Positions 35,546 through 44,229 of a stretch of DNA of 64,000 nt are shown piece by piece. Positions within the stretch are counted from its first letter, which is position 1. Each line of letters opens with the position of its first letter. Below the pieces are notes generated by a model. It saw only the letters and a program-made list of their open reading frames with translations, was not told the DNA's origin and did no database searches. This stretch comes from Gemmatimonadaceae bacterium. GTDB taxonomy: Bacteria; Gemmatimonadota; Gemmatimonadetes; Gemmatimonadales; Gemmatimonadaceae. The DNA lies in the NCBI GenBank assembly GCA_030647905.1, contig JAUSJA010000033.1:248001-312000 (forward strand), in the 5' to 3' direction. The position numbers and the translations under genes are program-made.

Positions 35546-37717
35546 ATGAAGCAACGCGTATTTGTTCTTGCGTTGTTCGCTGGAGGCCTCTTTCAACTGA
35601 GTGCAACGTCGGCTCTCGCACAGACGAGAGCCGATTGCCTCACCTGTCACAGCGATTCAGCCCTTTCCAAAGAAGGCCCCGGCAAGAAGACGATCTCGCT
35701 TCATACCGACGAAGCGGTTCTCAACAAGTCGACGCACGCGCGCCTCGCGTGCGTCGCTTGTCATACGGGGTTCAACCCGGACGACCTGCCGCACAAAGCC
35801 AGGATTGAGCCGGTCGCGTGCGTGCGTTGCCACGCCGGCGCGGTGTCCAGGCATCCGTTTCACCCGGAGCTCGCGAAGGCCGTCAGCAGCCACCAGGAAC
35901 CGGGCGTGGCGTGCAAGGATTGCCACGGCACGCACGACGTCGAGTCACTCAAGATGGCCGGCTCGAAGTTCTCCGCGGGGCGTCTCACCGAATCGTGCGG
36001 ATCGTGCCACGAGCTCGAAGCGCAGCACTTTCCAGTATCCGCGCACGGCAAGGCGCTCGCGGCAAGTGTCAAAGGCGCGCCAAACTGCCTGACGTGCCAT
36101 CGCGGCGCGATCGCCTTCGTCGCTGGCACGGCCGATTCGCTCTCGGTCAAACGGGCCCAGGAGCAGCTCTGCCTGTCGTGTCATCTCGACAATCCCGATG
36201 TGCGGGCGCGGACATCGCCGACGGCGGGGTTCATTGGCGCCTACGACAACAGCGTGCATGGCGCCGCGCTGCAAAAAGGCAATGCCAGGGCCGCGAACTG
36301 CGTGAGCTGCCACGGCAGCCACGACATGAAGAAGGGCACCGACCCCGGCTCGTTCGTCAACCGAGCCAACATTCCGGCGACGTGCGCGCAGTGCCACGCC
36401 GACATCGCGAAAACGTTCGGGCAGAGCGTCCACGGCGTGGCGGTGGCGAAGGGCAATTCCGACGCCCCCGTCTGTACGACGTGCCACGGCGAGCACACGA
36501 TTCTTGGCCCGTCCGATCCCCGGTCCCGCGTCGCGGCGAAAAATGTCTCCGCGCAGGTCTGCTCGCCCTGTCATGCGTCGGTCCTGCTGTCGGCCAAGTA
36601 CGGGCTCAATAGCGACCGGTTTCGTACGTTCACCGACAGCTATCACGGGCTGGCGAGCCGCGGTGGGTCCGTCGCGGTCGCCAACTGTGCCAGCTGCCAC
36701 AGCGCCCACGACATCAAGCCGTCGAGCGATCCGACGTCGAGCGTCAACAAGGCGAATCTCGCCGTCACGTGCGGCAGGTGCCACCCGGGTGCCAACGAGC
36801 GATTCGCGATTGGCTCCGTGCACATCTCGCTGACCGCGCAAAAGGAGCCGCTTCTCTACTGGGTCGCGACGGCATACATCATTCTCATCGTCGTGATCGT
36901 CGGCGGCATGCTCGTGCACAACGCCCTCGACTTTGTCAAGAAGTCAAAGCGACTACTGATGGTGCGCCGCGGCCTGGCCGAAGAGGAGCGCGTGGGACAT
37001 GCGCTGTATCTCCGCATGTCACTCGGCGAACGACTACAACACGGGATACTGCTGGTGAGTTTCATCACGCTCGTCATCACGGGGTTCGCGTTGAAGTTCC
37101 CCGAGGCATGGTGGGTGGCGCCGCTGCAGCGCGTCAGCCCGTCGATATTCTCCGTCCGGAGCATCGTGCATCGCATCGCCGGCGTGGTGATGGTCCTCGT
37201 GAGCATCTATCACTGCTACTATCTGTTCTTCGTCCCGCGCGGAAAGCAGCTGCTGCGCGACCTGCTGCCGACGCGCCAGGATTTCCGCGACGCGTTCACC
37301 GTGATGCGTTTCAACCTTGGCATGTCGACGGTCCGAGCGCGATTCGGGCGCTTCAGCTACATCGAAAAGACCGAGTACTGGGCTCTCGTGTGGGGCACCA
37401 TTCTCATGGGAGCCACCGGGGCGATCCTCTGGTTCGACAACACCTTCATCGGCTTGCTCACGAAGCTTGGATGGGACGTCGCGCGCACAATCCACTACTA
37501 CGAGGCCTGGCTCGCGACGCTCGCGATCATCGTGTGGCACATGTACTTCGTGGTTTTCAACCCCGATGTGTACCCGATGAACCTGGCGTGGTGGAAGGGA
37601 ACGCTGACGGAACGGGAGATGCACGAGGAACATCCGCTCGAACTGGAGCGGCTGAAAGAAAACGATGCTGCGCGCGCGAACGCCGGGGATGACGATCCGG
37701 ACGATCGTTCGGCGTGA
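35546..37717 (+). CDS. 13-heme cytochrome c fused to membrane cytochrome b (CbcL-like)
   Basis: A signal peptide (1-26) precedes a periplasmic domain with thirteen CXXCH sites. Their first cysteines are at residues 31, 69, 92, 123, 151, 181, 209, 252, 280, 310, 339, 381 and 409. After one helix (about 436-458) comes a four-helix cytochrome b561/FdnI-like domain with candidate heme-b histidines in ERLQHGILL, IVHRIAG, SIYHCYY and WHMYFVVFNPDVYP. The architecture matches Geobacter CbcL, a menaquinol-oxidising inner-membrane protein needed for low-potential extracellular electron transfer, but has more hemes than the nine reported there. It is middle gene of a three-gene operon. Confidence 0.88.
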   Translation: MKQRVFVLALFAGGLFQLSATSALAQTRADCLTCHSDSALSKEGPGKKTISLHTDEAVLNKSTHARLACVACHTGFNPDDLPHKARIEPVACVRCHAGAVSRHPFHPELAKAVSSHQEPGVACKDCHGTHDVESLKMAGSKFSAGRLTESCGSCHELEAQHFPVSAHGKALAASVKGAPNCLTCHRGAIAFVAGTADSLSVKRAQEQLCLSCHLDNPDVRARTSPTAGFIGAYDNSVHGAALQKGNARAANCVSCHGSHDMKKGTDPGSFVNRANIPATCAQCHADIAKTFGQSVHGVAVAKGNSDAPVCTTCHGEHTILGPSDPRSRVAAKNVSAQVCSPCHASVLLSAKYGLNSDRFRTFTDSYHGLASRGGSVAVANCASCHSAHDIKPSSDPTSSVNKANLAVTCGRCHPGANERFAIGSVHISLTAQKEPLLYWVATAYIILIVVIVGGMLVHNALDFVKKSKRLLMVRRGLAEEERVGHALYLRMSLGERLQHGILLVSFITLVITGFALKFPEAWWVAPLQRVSPSIFSVRSIVHRIAGVVMVLVSIYHCYYLFFVPRGKQLLRDLLPTRQDFRDAFTVMRFNLGMSTVRARFGRFSYIEKTEYWALVWGTILMGATGAILWFDNTFIGLLTKLGWDVARTIHYYEAWLATLAIIVWHMYFVVFNPDVYPMNLAWWKGTLTEREMHEEHPLELERLKENDAARANAGDDDPDDRSA

Positions 37718-37750
37718 CCGTTCAGCCACGTGTCAATCTGGAACCGTGAC

Positions 37751-40531
37751 ATGACAACGCTGAAGTTGGTCATTCCCGCCTTCGCGCTGGCGCTCCTGCT
37801 TGGTCACCCCGGGAGCGCCGCCGCGCAGGCGAATGATGACTGCTTCACGTGCCATACCGACAAGGCTCTCACCAAGAAGCGTGGCGGCAGGACGGTTTCG
37901 TTGTACGTGGACCAGGCCAGGTTCGAAGCTACGATCCATGGGAAGAAATCCTGCATCGACTGCCACGCGGACCTGAAGGGCAAGGAACTCCCGCACGACG
38001 AGACGCTCAAGCCGGCCGCATGCGGCAGCTGCCACGCGGACGAGCAACGGCAGCACACCGCGTCGCTCCATGGCAGGGCGATCGCCCGCGGCGACCAGTT
38101 GGCGCCGCATTGCATCGACTGCCACGGCAGCCACCAGATCGTAGCGGGAAAAGATCCGCGCTCTCCGGTGCAACCCGCCCGCATTCCGTATCTGTGCGGC
38201 AAGTGCCACTCCGAAGGCACGCCGGTTCAGAAGCAGCGCGAGATCCACCAGTCCAACATCGTGAGCAACTATTCGGAGAGCATGCACGGCGATGCACTCA
38301 TGAATAAGGGGCTGGTGGTGGCGGCGACGTGCGTGTCCTGCCACACCGCGCACTCGATACTCCCGCACACCGACCCCAGGTCGTCGATCGCGCGCGCGAA
38401 CATCGCGGCGACTTGCTCGCAGTGCCACGCGCAAATCGAGGCGGTCCACCGCAAAGTCATCCAGGGCCAGCTGTGGGAAAAGGAGGCGCACGTCCTCCCC
38501 GCCTGCGTCGACTGCCACGAACCACACAAGGTCCGCAAGGTCTTCTACGACCAGGGAATGGCGGATCGCGATTGCCTGCGCTGCCACGAACGACGTGACA
38601 TCAAGGCGTCCAGGGACGGACGGTCGCTCTACGTCGATAGCATTGCAATGGCCGGCTCGATCCACGTCAAGCAAGCCTGCAGCCAGTGCCACACCGGCGT
38701 CACCCCCTCGCGCATGCGCCCGTGTGAGACGCTGACACAGAAAGTGAATTGTGCATCGTGTCACGCCGAGATCGGAACGCAGTACCAGAAGAGCACGCAC
38801 GGCCAGCTGGAGGCGAAGCGCGACAACAACGCACCGACCTGCAAGCAGTGCCACGGCACGCACGGAGTGCTCGGCAAACGCGATCCGAGGTCGGCGTCGT
38901 TCCCGACACGTGTCCCCACGTTGTGCGCACAGTGCCACCGCACCGGGCAAAAGGCCGCCCTTCGCTACACCGGCACCGAAACCGAGATCGTGGAGCGGTA
39001 CACCGAGAGCATCCACGGCAAGGGACTAATCGAGAGCGGGCTCGTCGTCACCGCCACGTGCACGAGTTGCCACACCGCGCACAGCGTGCTCCCGCGCGAT
39101 AGCACGCAGTCGAGCGTCAACCGCAAGAACCTCCCCGCGACGTGCGGAGCCTGTCACGCCGGCATTGAAAAGCAGTTCGAGCGCAGTGTGCACTCGGCGA
39201 GCGTCACGAAGACCGGCCAGAAGCTGCCCGTGTGCGATGACTGCCACACCGCCCACACCATCAGCCGCACCGACGCGGCGGGCTTCAAGCTCCGCATCAT
39301 GAATCAGTGCGGCAACTGCCACGAAGCGATTGCCAAAACGTATTTCGAGACCTATCACGGCAAGGTCTCGCGTCTCGGGTACACCAAGACGGCGCAGTGT
39401 TACGACTGCCACGGTTCGCACGACATCCTGCCGGTCACCGATGCGCGATCTCACCTGAGTCGCGGCAACGTGGTGGCCACGTGCAAGAAGTGCCATGCGG
39501 GCGCCACGCGGCGCTTCGCGGGGTACCTGACGCACGCGACCCACCACGACCCCGGCAAGTACCCCGTGCTCTTCTGGGTCTTCTGGGCAATGACCAGCCT
39601 GCTGGTCGTGACCTTCACCGTTGCCGGAGCACATACGCTGCTCTGGCTGCCGCGTGCGCTGAAGATGCGCCGCGAGTTCGGCAGGCATCCGGCCGCGGTC
39701 GAGGGGGAACTCGAGTACGAAAGGTTCTCGCGGCTGAATCGCGCGCTGCACGTGACCATGATCGTCAGCTTCATCAGCCTCGCCCTCACCGGAATGACGC
39801 TGAAGTTCGCGTACACCAAGTGGGCGTCGGTGCTCTCACACCTGCTCGGTGGATTCGAGACGGCCGGCTACATCCACCGCACGGCGGCGGTGGCGATGGT
39901 CGGTGTGTTCATCGCGCACATCGTCGATGTGATACGCGGCAAACGCCGCGAAAAAACCCCGTGGAAGGATCTGCTCTTCGGGCCGAAGTCGATGATGTTC
40001 GGGCCCAAAGACCTCGCGGACTTCGTGGGGTCCATCAAGTGGTTCCTCGGACTCGGCAAGCGTCCGCACTATGGCCGCTGGACCTACTGGGAAAAATTCG
40101 ACTACTTCGCGGTGTTCTGGGGCATCGCGGTGATCGGCACGACCGGATTGTCGCTGTGGTTCCCGACGTTCTTCGCGTGGTTCCTGCCCGGCTGGTTCGT
40201 CAACGTGGCGACCATCATCCACAGCGACGAGGCGTTGCTCGCGACCGGGTTCATTTTCACGATTCACTTCTTCAACACGCACCTGCGTCCTGAGAAGTTC
40301 CCGATGGACATCGTGGTCTTCACCGGTCGCATGACCGTTGAAGAGCTGATGCACGACAAGCCCGCCGAGTACGAGGAACTGGTCGCGAATGGCGAACTGG
40401 AGAAACACCTCGTCGTACCCTATCAGCCGATCGTGATCAGGACGATTCGCGCATTCGCGTGGACGGCGCTCGCCGTCGGATTCATGATGGTGCTGTGGAT
40501 TGTCTATGCGATGCTGTTCTCGTACGCATGA
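37751..40531 (+). CDS. 19-heme cytochrome c fused to membrane cytochrome b
   Basis: I chose ATG 37751, which opens a signal peptide ([18 protein letters not shown]); an upstream GTG adds seven residues. The 926-residue protein has nineteen CXXCH sites between residues 31 and 582. Hemes 1-8 (C31, 68, 91, 121, 149, 194, 222, 252) and 9-16 (C275, 310, 334, 364, 392, 437, 465, 495) are a tandem duplication offset by about 243 residues; hemes 17-19 form a partial third copy. A helix near 605-630 leads to a cytochrome b561-like domain ([48 protein letters not shown]). It is a paralogue of the upstream 13-heme protein and a likely quinol:cytochrome oxidoreductase. Confidence 0.88.
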   Translation: MTTLKLVIPAFALALLLGHPGSAAAQANDDCFTCHTDKALTKKRGGRTVSLYVDQARFEATIHGKKSCIDCHADLKGKELPHDETLKPAACGSCHADEQRQHTASLHGRAIARGDQLAPHCIDCHGSHQIVAGKDPRSPVQPARIPYLCGKCHSEGTPVQKQREIHQSNIVSNYSESMHGDALMNKGLVVAATCVSCHTAHSILPHTDPRSSIARANIAATCSQCHAQIEAVHRKVIQGQLWEKEAHVLPACVDCHEPHKVRKVFYDQGMADRDCLRCHERRDIKASRDGRSLYVDSIAMAGSIHVKQACSQCHTGVTPSRMRPCETLTQKVNCASCHAEIGTQYQKSTHGQLEAKRDNNAPTCKQCHGTHGVLGKRDPRSASFPTRVPTLCAQCHRTGQKAALRYTGTETEIVERYTESIHGKGLIESGLVVTATCTSCHTAHSVLPRDSTQSSVNRKNLPATCGACHAGIEKQFERSVHSASVTKTGQKLPVCDDCHTAHTISRTDAAGFKLRIMNQCGNCHEAIAKTYFETYHGKVSRLGYTKTAQCYDCHGSHDILPVTDARSHLSRGNVVATCKKCHAGATRRFAGYLTHATHHDPGKYPVLFWVFWAMTSLLVVTFTVAGAHTLLWLPRALKMRREFGRHPAAVEGELEYERFSRLNRALHVTMIVSFISLALTGMTLKFAYTKWASVLSHLLGGFETAGYIHRTAAVAMVGVFIAHIVDVIRGKRREKTPWKDLLFGPKSMMFGPKDLADFVGSIKWFLGLGKRPHYGRWTYWEKFDYFAVFWGIAVIGTTGLSLWFPTFFAWFLPGWFVNVATIIHSDEALLATGFIFTIHFFNTHLRPEKFPMDIVVFTGRMTVEELMHDKPAEYEELVANGELEKHLVVPYQPIVIRTIRAFAWTALAVGFMMVLWIVYAMLFSYA

Positions 40532-40569
40532 TGCGTTCACGGTTAGAGACGCGCCCCTCCTGCGGTCAC

Positions 40570-40632
40570 GGTGATTTGCCCCACTACCCAGGTATGTTCG
40601 AATGCGCGTGTGGGTGATTTCACCCACACGCG
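40570..40632 (+). promoter_or_regulatory. paired palindromic activator sites (putative UAS) for the Rieske operon
   Basis: A perfect 12-bp inverted repeat (arms 40605-40616 and 40621-40632, four-base loop ATTT) has the core GGGTGATTTCACCC. Forty-three bp upstream is a related core GGTGATTTGCCCC (40570-40582). Both lie 70-135 bp before a sigma-54 promoter candidate, the usual position for bacterial enhancer sites. A hairpin role in ending the upstream operon is possible too. Confidence 0.55.
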
Positions 40633-40702
40633 TATCGAATCATGGACGGAAGACGCGATCTAACATATTCACCAGCAATGTGTTGGACGTTTCGATGAGG
40701 AG

Positions 40703-40718
40703 TGGAACGGCCCTTGCC
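40703..40718 (+). promoter_or_regulatory. sigma-54 promoter (-24/-12) for the Rieske operon
   Basis: TGGAACGGCCCTTGCC matches the sigma-54 consensus TGGCACG-N4-TTGCW at 10 of 12 fixed positions with the exact GG-N10-GC spacing (GG 40704-40705, GC 40716-40717). Transcription should begin near 40729, giving a 90-nt leader to the ATG at 40819. Confidence 0.65.
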
Positions 40719-40818
40719 AACTATGTATATATTTATGGGTTCACGATCAGCAACGGGGTGCGCACGGTTGGCGAACATCGACTCACAGCACGGCACGGGA
40801 AGCCCTGATCAAGGGCCG

Positions 40819-41337
40819 ATGGATGCGCCGCAGGTTGGGCGGCGCAGATTCCTTCATATAGTCAGCGGCATCGGCGCGGCGCTCTCCGCCGTCGTCGTCG
40901 GGTTTCCCGTCGTTCGGGCCTTTGTCTCGCCGACGCTTCCGTCGCCGCCGAAGGACGACTGGATCAAAGTGGCCGAAGACACGGCACTGCTCGACGTGGG
41001 CGTCCCCATCCAGCTGAACTTCGTCGTGTCAGAACAGGATGCGTGGATCGAGAGCCGGACGGTCAAAAACGTGTGGCTGTTCAGCGAGGACGGGGAGAAG
41101 TTCAAGGCGTATAACGGTCGTTGCACGCACCTCGGGTGCGGCTTCGTCTGGGACAAGGACGCAAACAACTTCCTCTGTCCCTGCCACCGCGGGCGATTCG
41201 ACCTCAGGACCGGCGCGGTGCTCAGCGGACCTCCTCCCCGTCCGCTCGACGAGCTCGAGGTGGAGATCCGCGACAGCGTCGTCTTCGTGAAGTACAAGGA
41301 GTTCCGGTTGGGCATTCCCGCACGCATCGAAGCCTGA
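40819..41337 (+). CDS. Rieske 2Fe-2S protein of a bc-type complex
   Basis: The start at ATG 40819 gives 172 residues with a twin-arginine-like N-terminus (GRRRFLHIVSGIGAAL) and one membrane anchor. The cluster ligands are C102-T-H104 and C120-P-C-H123, with C107/C122 as the expected disulfide, in CTHLGCGFVW and CPCHRGRFD. This is the quinol-oxidising Rieske subunit of a cytochrome bc/b6f-type complex. The next gene, 4 bp downstream, encodes the cytochrome b subunit. Expression is probably from the sigma-54 promoter at 40703. Confidence 0.92.
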   Translation: MDAPQVGRRRFLHIVSGIGAALSAVVVGFPVVRAFVSPTLPSPPKDDWIKVAEDTALLDVGVPIQLNFVVSEQDAWIESRTVKNVWLFSEDGEKFKAYNGRCTHLGCGFVWDKDANNFLCPCHRGRFDLRTGAVLSGPPPRPLDELEVEIRDSVVFVKYKEFRLGIPARIEA

Positions 41338-41341
41338 GGCC

Positions 41342-42832
41342 GTGAACCCGATCTTCCGCTGGCTCGACGAGCGCGTTGACCTTCGCGCCATCAAGGAGCA
41401 GTTGCTCGACCGCAAGATGCCGGGCAACCTCACGTGGGCGCACACGCTCGGAAGTGCGACGCTCGCAGTCTTCCTCGTTCAGGTCGTTACCGGCGTAGTG
41501 CTCGCGATGTACTACGCGCCATCGCCGGACCACGCGTACGACAGCATCCGCTACTTGCAGGAACACGTGCTGAGCGGCTCTCTCCTGCGCGGCATCCACC
41601 ATTGGGCCGCTTCGGCGATGGTCGTGCTCGTGCTCGCCCACATGATCCGCGTGTTCTCGACGGGTGCGTACAAATACCCGCGTGAGATCAACTGGCTGCT
41701 CGGCGTCGTGCTCCTGTTCCTGGTGCTCGGCTTCAGCTTCACCGGCTACCTGCTGCCGTGGGACCAGAAGGCCTATTGGGCGACGCAAGTGGGCACCAAC
41801 ATTGCCGGCACGACGCCAGTTGTCGGCGGGATGTTGGTGAAGCTGCTTCGTGGTGGCTCGCAGCTTGGCGCGGCCACACTGTCGCGCTTCTTCGCGCTGC
41901 ACGTATTGCTGATGCCGCTGTTGCTCGCAGTGGTGGTCTTTCTGCACCTCGCGATCGTCGTTCGCCAGGGCATCGCGGCGCGAACGGGAGCACTCGAAGA
42001 GGGAGCGCCGCCGCGCACCAGTGATCCGGAGTACCCCGCGTACTACAAACAGGCGTACGAAAGGAGCAAGGGCGCCGGCGTCCGCTTCTATCCTGACCTC
42101 ACCACGAAGGACATCGTGGTGGCGACGGCGATCATCCTGGTCCTCGTGCTGCTTGGTAGCTTCGTTGGAGCCGGACTCGAACCGCCGGCGGACCCGACGG
42201 ATAACACCTATGTCCCGCGCCCGGAATGGTATTTCCTGCCGTTCTTCCAGCTGCTGAAACTGGTCCCCGGGTCGATGGAAGGCGTAGTTGCGGTCGGCAT
42301 TCCGGCCGCGCTGGTGATCATGCTGGTGGCGCTGCCATTCTTCGACCGCGGCAGCGCGCGCGCATTCTCCAAGCGCCCGATCGCCCGTTTCTCGCTGTTC
42401 TTCCTGCTTGGCAGCTCCGCCCTCTTGCTGGGAGCATCGTTCACCGGTGAGCAGCCGGGGGCCGTTGTGGCTGAAGCCGGGCGACCACTCTCGAACATCG
42501 AGCGCTCGGGCAAGGCGATGTTTGGCGCTCAGCAATGCGGGAGCTGTCATGCCGTCACGGGCAAGGGAGGCGGGAGCAAGGAAAACGCGCCCAACCTCTC
42601 GATGATCGGCCTGAAGCATTCCGGCGCGTGGATTCACAGCTTCATCGAGAATCCACTCCGGTTCCACCCCCACTCGACGATGCCAAGTTACGGCCCGCCG
42701 ACGATTTCCCACCAGGACATCGAAGAGCTCACGCGCTACCTCATGACGCTGCGCGGCCCCAATGGCGAACTCACGAAGCCCGAGTTCGTTGACACGTTCC
42801 CTGAGTTCCCCAAATCCAAGGAGAAGTTGTGA
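41342..42832 (+). CDS. cytochrome b fused to a C-terminal c-type heme domain
   Basis: The 496-residue protein contains a full cytochrome b: candidate heme ligands H86/H87, H100, H187 and H202, GTTP at 156-159 and the quinol-site motif PEWYFLPF (294-301) in the subunit-IV-like part. After a helix (351-366) comes a monoheme cytochrome c domain with C399-G-S-C402-H403 and a likely Met447 ligand. So one chain supplies cytochrome b and the c1-equivalent acceptor. It starts with GTG 41342. With the Rieske protein it forms a compact quinol:cytochrome c oxidoreductase. Fused b-c proteins occur in some Gram-positive and deep-branching bacteria. Confidence 0.9.
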   Translation: MNPIFRWLDERVDLRAIKEQLLDRKMPGNLTWAHTLGSATLAVFLVQVVTGVVLAMYYAPSPDHAYDSIRYLQEHVLSGSLLRGIHHWAASAMVVLVLAHMIRVFSTGAYKYPREINWLLGVVLLFLVLGFSFTGYLLPWDQKAYWATQVGTNIAGTTPVVGGMLVKLLRGGSQLGAATLSRFFALHVLLMPLLLAVVVFLHLAIVVRQGIAARTGALEEGAPPRTSDPEYPAYYKQAYERSKGAGVRFYPDLTTKDIVVATAIILVLVLLGSFVGAGLEPPADPTDNTYVPRPEWYFLPFFQLLKLVPGSMEGVVAVGIPAALVIMLVALPFFDRGSARAFSKRPIARFSLFFLLGSSALLLGASFTGEQPGAVVAEAGRPLSNIERSGKAMFGAQQCGSCHAVTGKGGGSKENAPNLSMIGLKHSGAWIHSFIENPLRFHPHSTMPSYGPPTISHQDIEELTRYLMTLRGPNGELTKPEFVDTFPEFPKSKEKL

Positions 42833-43167
42833 TGAAACGCGTTATCCTCGCAGGCCTGGCGTTCGCGGCCTCTGGCGCCATATCGAACGCCAGCGCCCAG
42901 GCAGTGGACGCAAAGGCCGTCTACGATGCGAACTGCAAGAAATGCCACGGGGTGGTGGGCAAACCACCGAAGGCGATGGCGACGAAGTTCCCCAAGATCG
43001 CCGCGTTTGACGCCGCGTTTTTCGCGAAGCGATCCGACGATTCAGTTGTCAAGGTCCTCACGAAGGGAAAGAGCGCGGGTATGAAGTCGTTCAAGGACAA
43101 GATGACACCGGCGGAGATGGCCGCCGTCGCCAGGTACGTGCGCGCGTTTGCAACGAAGGCGAAGTAA
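42832..43167 (+). CDS. periplasmic monoheme cytochrome c
   Basis: The ATG at 42832 overlaps the stop of the cytochrome b-c gene (TGATG). A signal peptide (1-23) is followed by a class I type c domain of about 88 residues with CKKCH (heme), PKIAAFD and the methionine-bearing KSAGMKSFKDKMTPAEM. It is a soluble one-heme carrier that probably accepts electrons from the fused b-c protein. It ends the operon, ahead of the terminator at 43261-43331. Confidence 0.9.
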   Translation: MKRVILAGLAFAASGAISNASAQAVDAKAVYDANCKKCHGVVGKPPKAMATKFPKIAAFDAAFFAKRSDDSVVKVLTKGKSAGMKSFKDKMTPAEMAAVARYVRAFATKAK

Positions 43168-43260
43168 GCACCAACACTGGAGACTGGGGTGCATCACGGC
43201 CGTGTGAACCCCGTGTAGTGCGTCTCTGAAGCCGTGCGGCGGAACTGCGCGTCGCCACAG

Positions 43261-43331
43261 GCACAACACCGCAACACAAAGGGCTCCGGGAGTCGAACCC
43301 CGGGGCCTTTTGCGGTTTTCGTTTGTTGTGC
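43261..43331. terminator. extended bidirectional terminator between two convergent operons
   Basis: A central hairpin (GGCTCCGGG 43282-43290 with CCCGGGGCC 43298-43306, one G-U pair) is followed by TTTT and a second TTTT on the plus strand. Outer arms CCGCAA/TTGCGG and GCACAAC/GTTGTGC extend the symmetry. It separates the Rieske-bc operon from the oppositely transcribed NrfD operon. Confidence 0.75.
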
Positions 43332-43400
43332 ACCTGCCTGGTGGCCCGCTCCCTTGTCAGCTGCTGGTTGGGGCGGGCCACGACGTTCGCGGTGGTGCGC

Positions 43401-44195
43401 TCAGCTGCCCGCGTCTGCGGGCAGGACCTCGGCCTCGCGCGGCGCGCGGGTCAGCGCACTCCTCAGGCCGTCCATCATGTCCATCGGCAACGGAATGATC
43501 GTGCTGTTCCCTTCGCCAGCGATTTCCACGAGCGTCTGGAGATACCGCAACTGCAACGCCGGCGGCTCGTTCCGAATGATGTGCGCGGCCTTGGCGAGTG
43601 TCGTCGCCGCGAGGAATTCGCCGTCGGCGCGAATGATCTTCGCGCGTTTCTCGCGCTCCGCCTCAGCCTGCGCCGCCATCGAGCGCTGCATCCCTTCCGG
43701 CAACAGAACATCTTTCACTTCGACGACCGAGACCTTCACGCCCCACGGTTCGGTCTGCCCGTCAATGATCTGCTGCAGCGTGTGATTGATCTTCTCGCGG
43801 TGGGCGAGCAGTTCGTCGAGCTCTGACTGGCCCAGTACGCTACGGAGCGTCGTCAGAGCGATCTGCGATGTCGCCCTGGCGAAATCCACTACCTGCAGGA
43901 GCGCTTTCGCTGGATCGATCACGGCGAAATACACCACCGCGTCCACCTTGATCGTCACGTTGTCCCGCGTGATGATCTCCTGGGGCTCGACCGTGAGGGT
44001 CACGGTTCGCGTGTCGATCTTGTACAGGCGGTCGACCAGCGGAATGATCAGATTGAAGCCCGGCGATCGGATGCCGGTCAACCGACCGAGGCGCAGCAGC
44101 ACTCCGCGTTCATACTGCTGCACGATCTTCACGCCAAACCTGAGGGCAACGACGACGATTGCTGCGACGATCCACGGCACATAGGTGCTACTCAT
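43401..44195 (-). CDS. SPFH/stomatin-like (slipin) membrane protein
   Basis: The 264-residue protein has one N-terminal membrane helix and an SPFH/band-7 domain: YERGVLLRLGRLTGIRSPGFN, VTLTVEPQEIITRDNV, ALTTLRSVLGQSELDELLA, then a charged coiled-coil (MAAQAEAEREKRAKIIRADGE, about 175-195). Slipins organise membrane microdomains or scaffold membrane complexes. It is the last gene after NrfD, 34 bp away, so it might stabilise the redox complex or the local membrane; this is an inference. The NfeD partner often found with slipins is not present here. Confidence 0.85.
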   Translation of the reverse strand: MSSTYVPWIVAAIVVVALRFGVKIVQQYERGVLLRLGRLTGIRSPGFNLIIPLVDRLYKIDTRTVTLTVEPQEIITRDNVTIKVDAVVYFAVIDPAKALLQVVDFARATSQIALTTLRSVLGQSELDELLAHREKINHTLQQIIDGQTEPWGVKVSVVEVKDVLLPEGMQRSMAAQAEAEREKRAKIIRADGEFLAATTLAKAAHIIRNEPPALQLRYLQTLVEIAGEGNSTIIPLPMDMMDGLRSALTRAPREAEVLPADAGS

Positions 44196-44229
44196 CTCAG
44201 TGTCTCCTTATGGTGGCGGTATGAAAAAA

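Noticed and set aside
40605-40632. Simple intrinsic terminator for the CbcL-like operon
   Set aside because: Not fully excluded, but there is no U-tract, and the related sites 43 bp upstream and at 50267-50326 without such hairpin strength favour a protein-binding role.
43282-43306. Sequence resembling a tRNA T-arm (minus strand GGGTTCGACTCCC-like)
   Set aside because: No acceptor, anticodon or D-arm sequence is present around it. The element forms a hairpin followed by T-runs between convergent operons, so a terminator explains it better.
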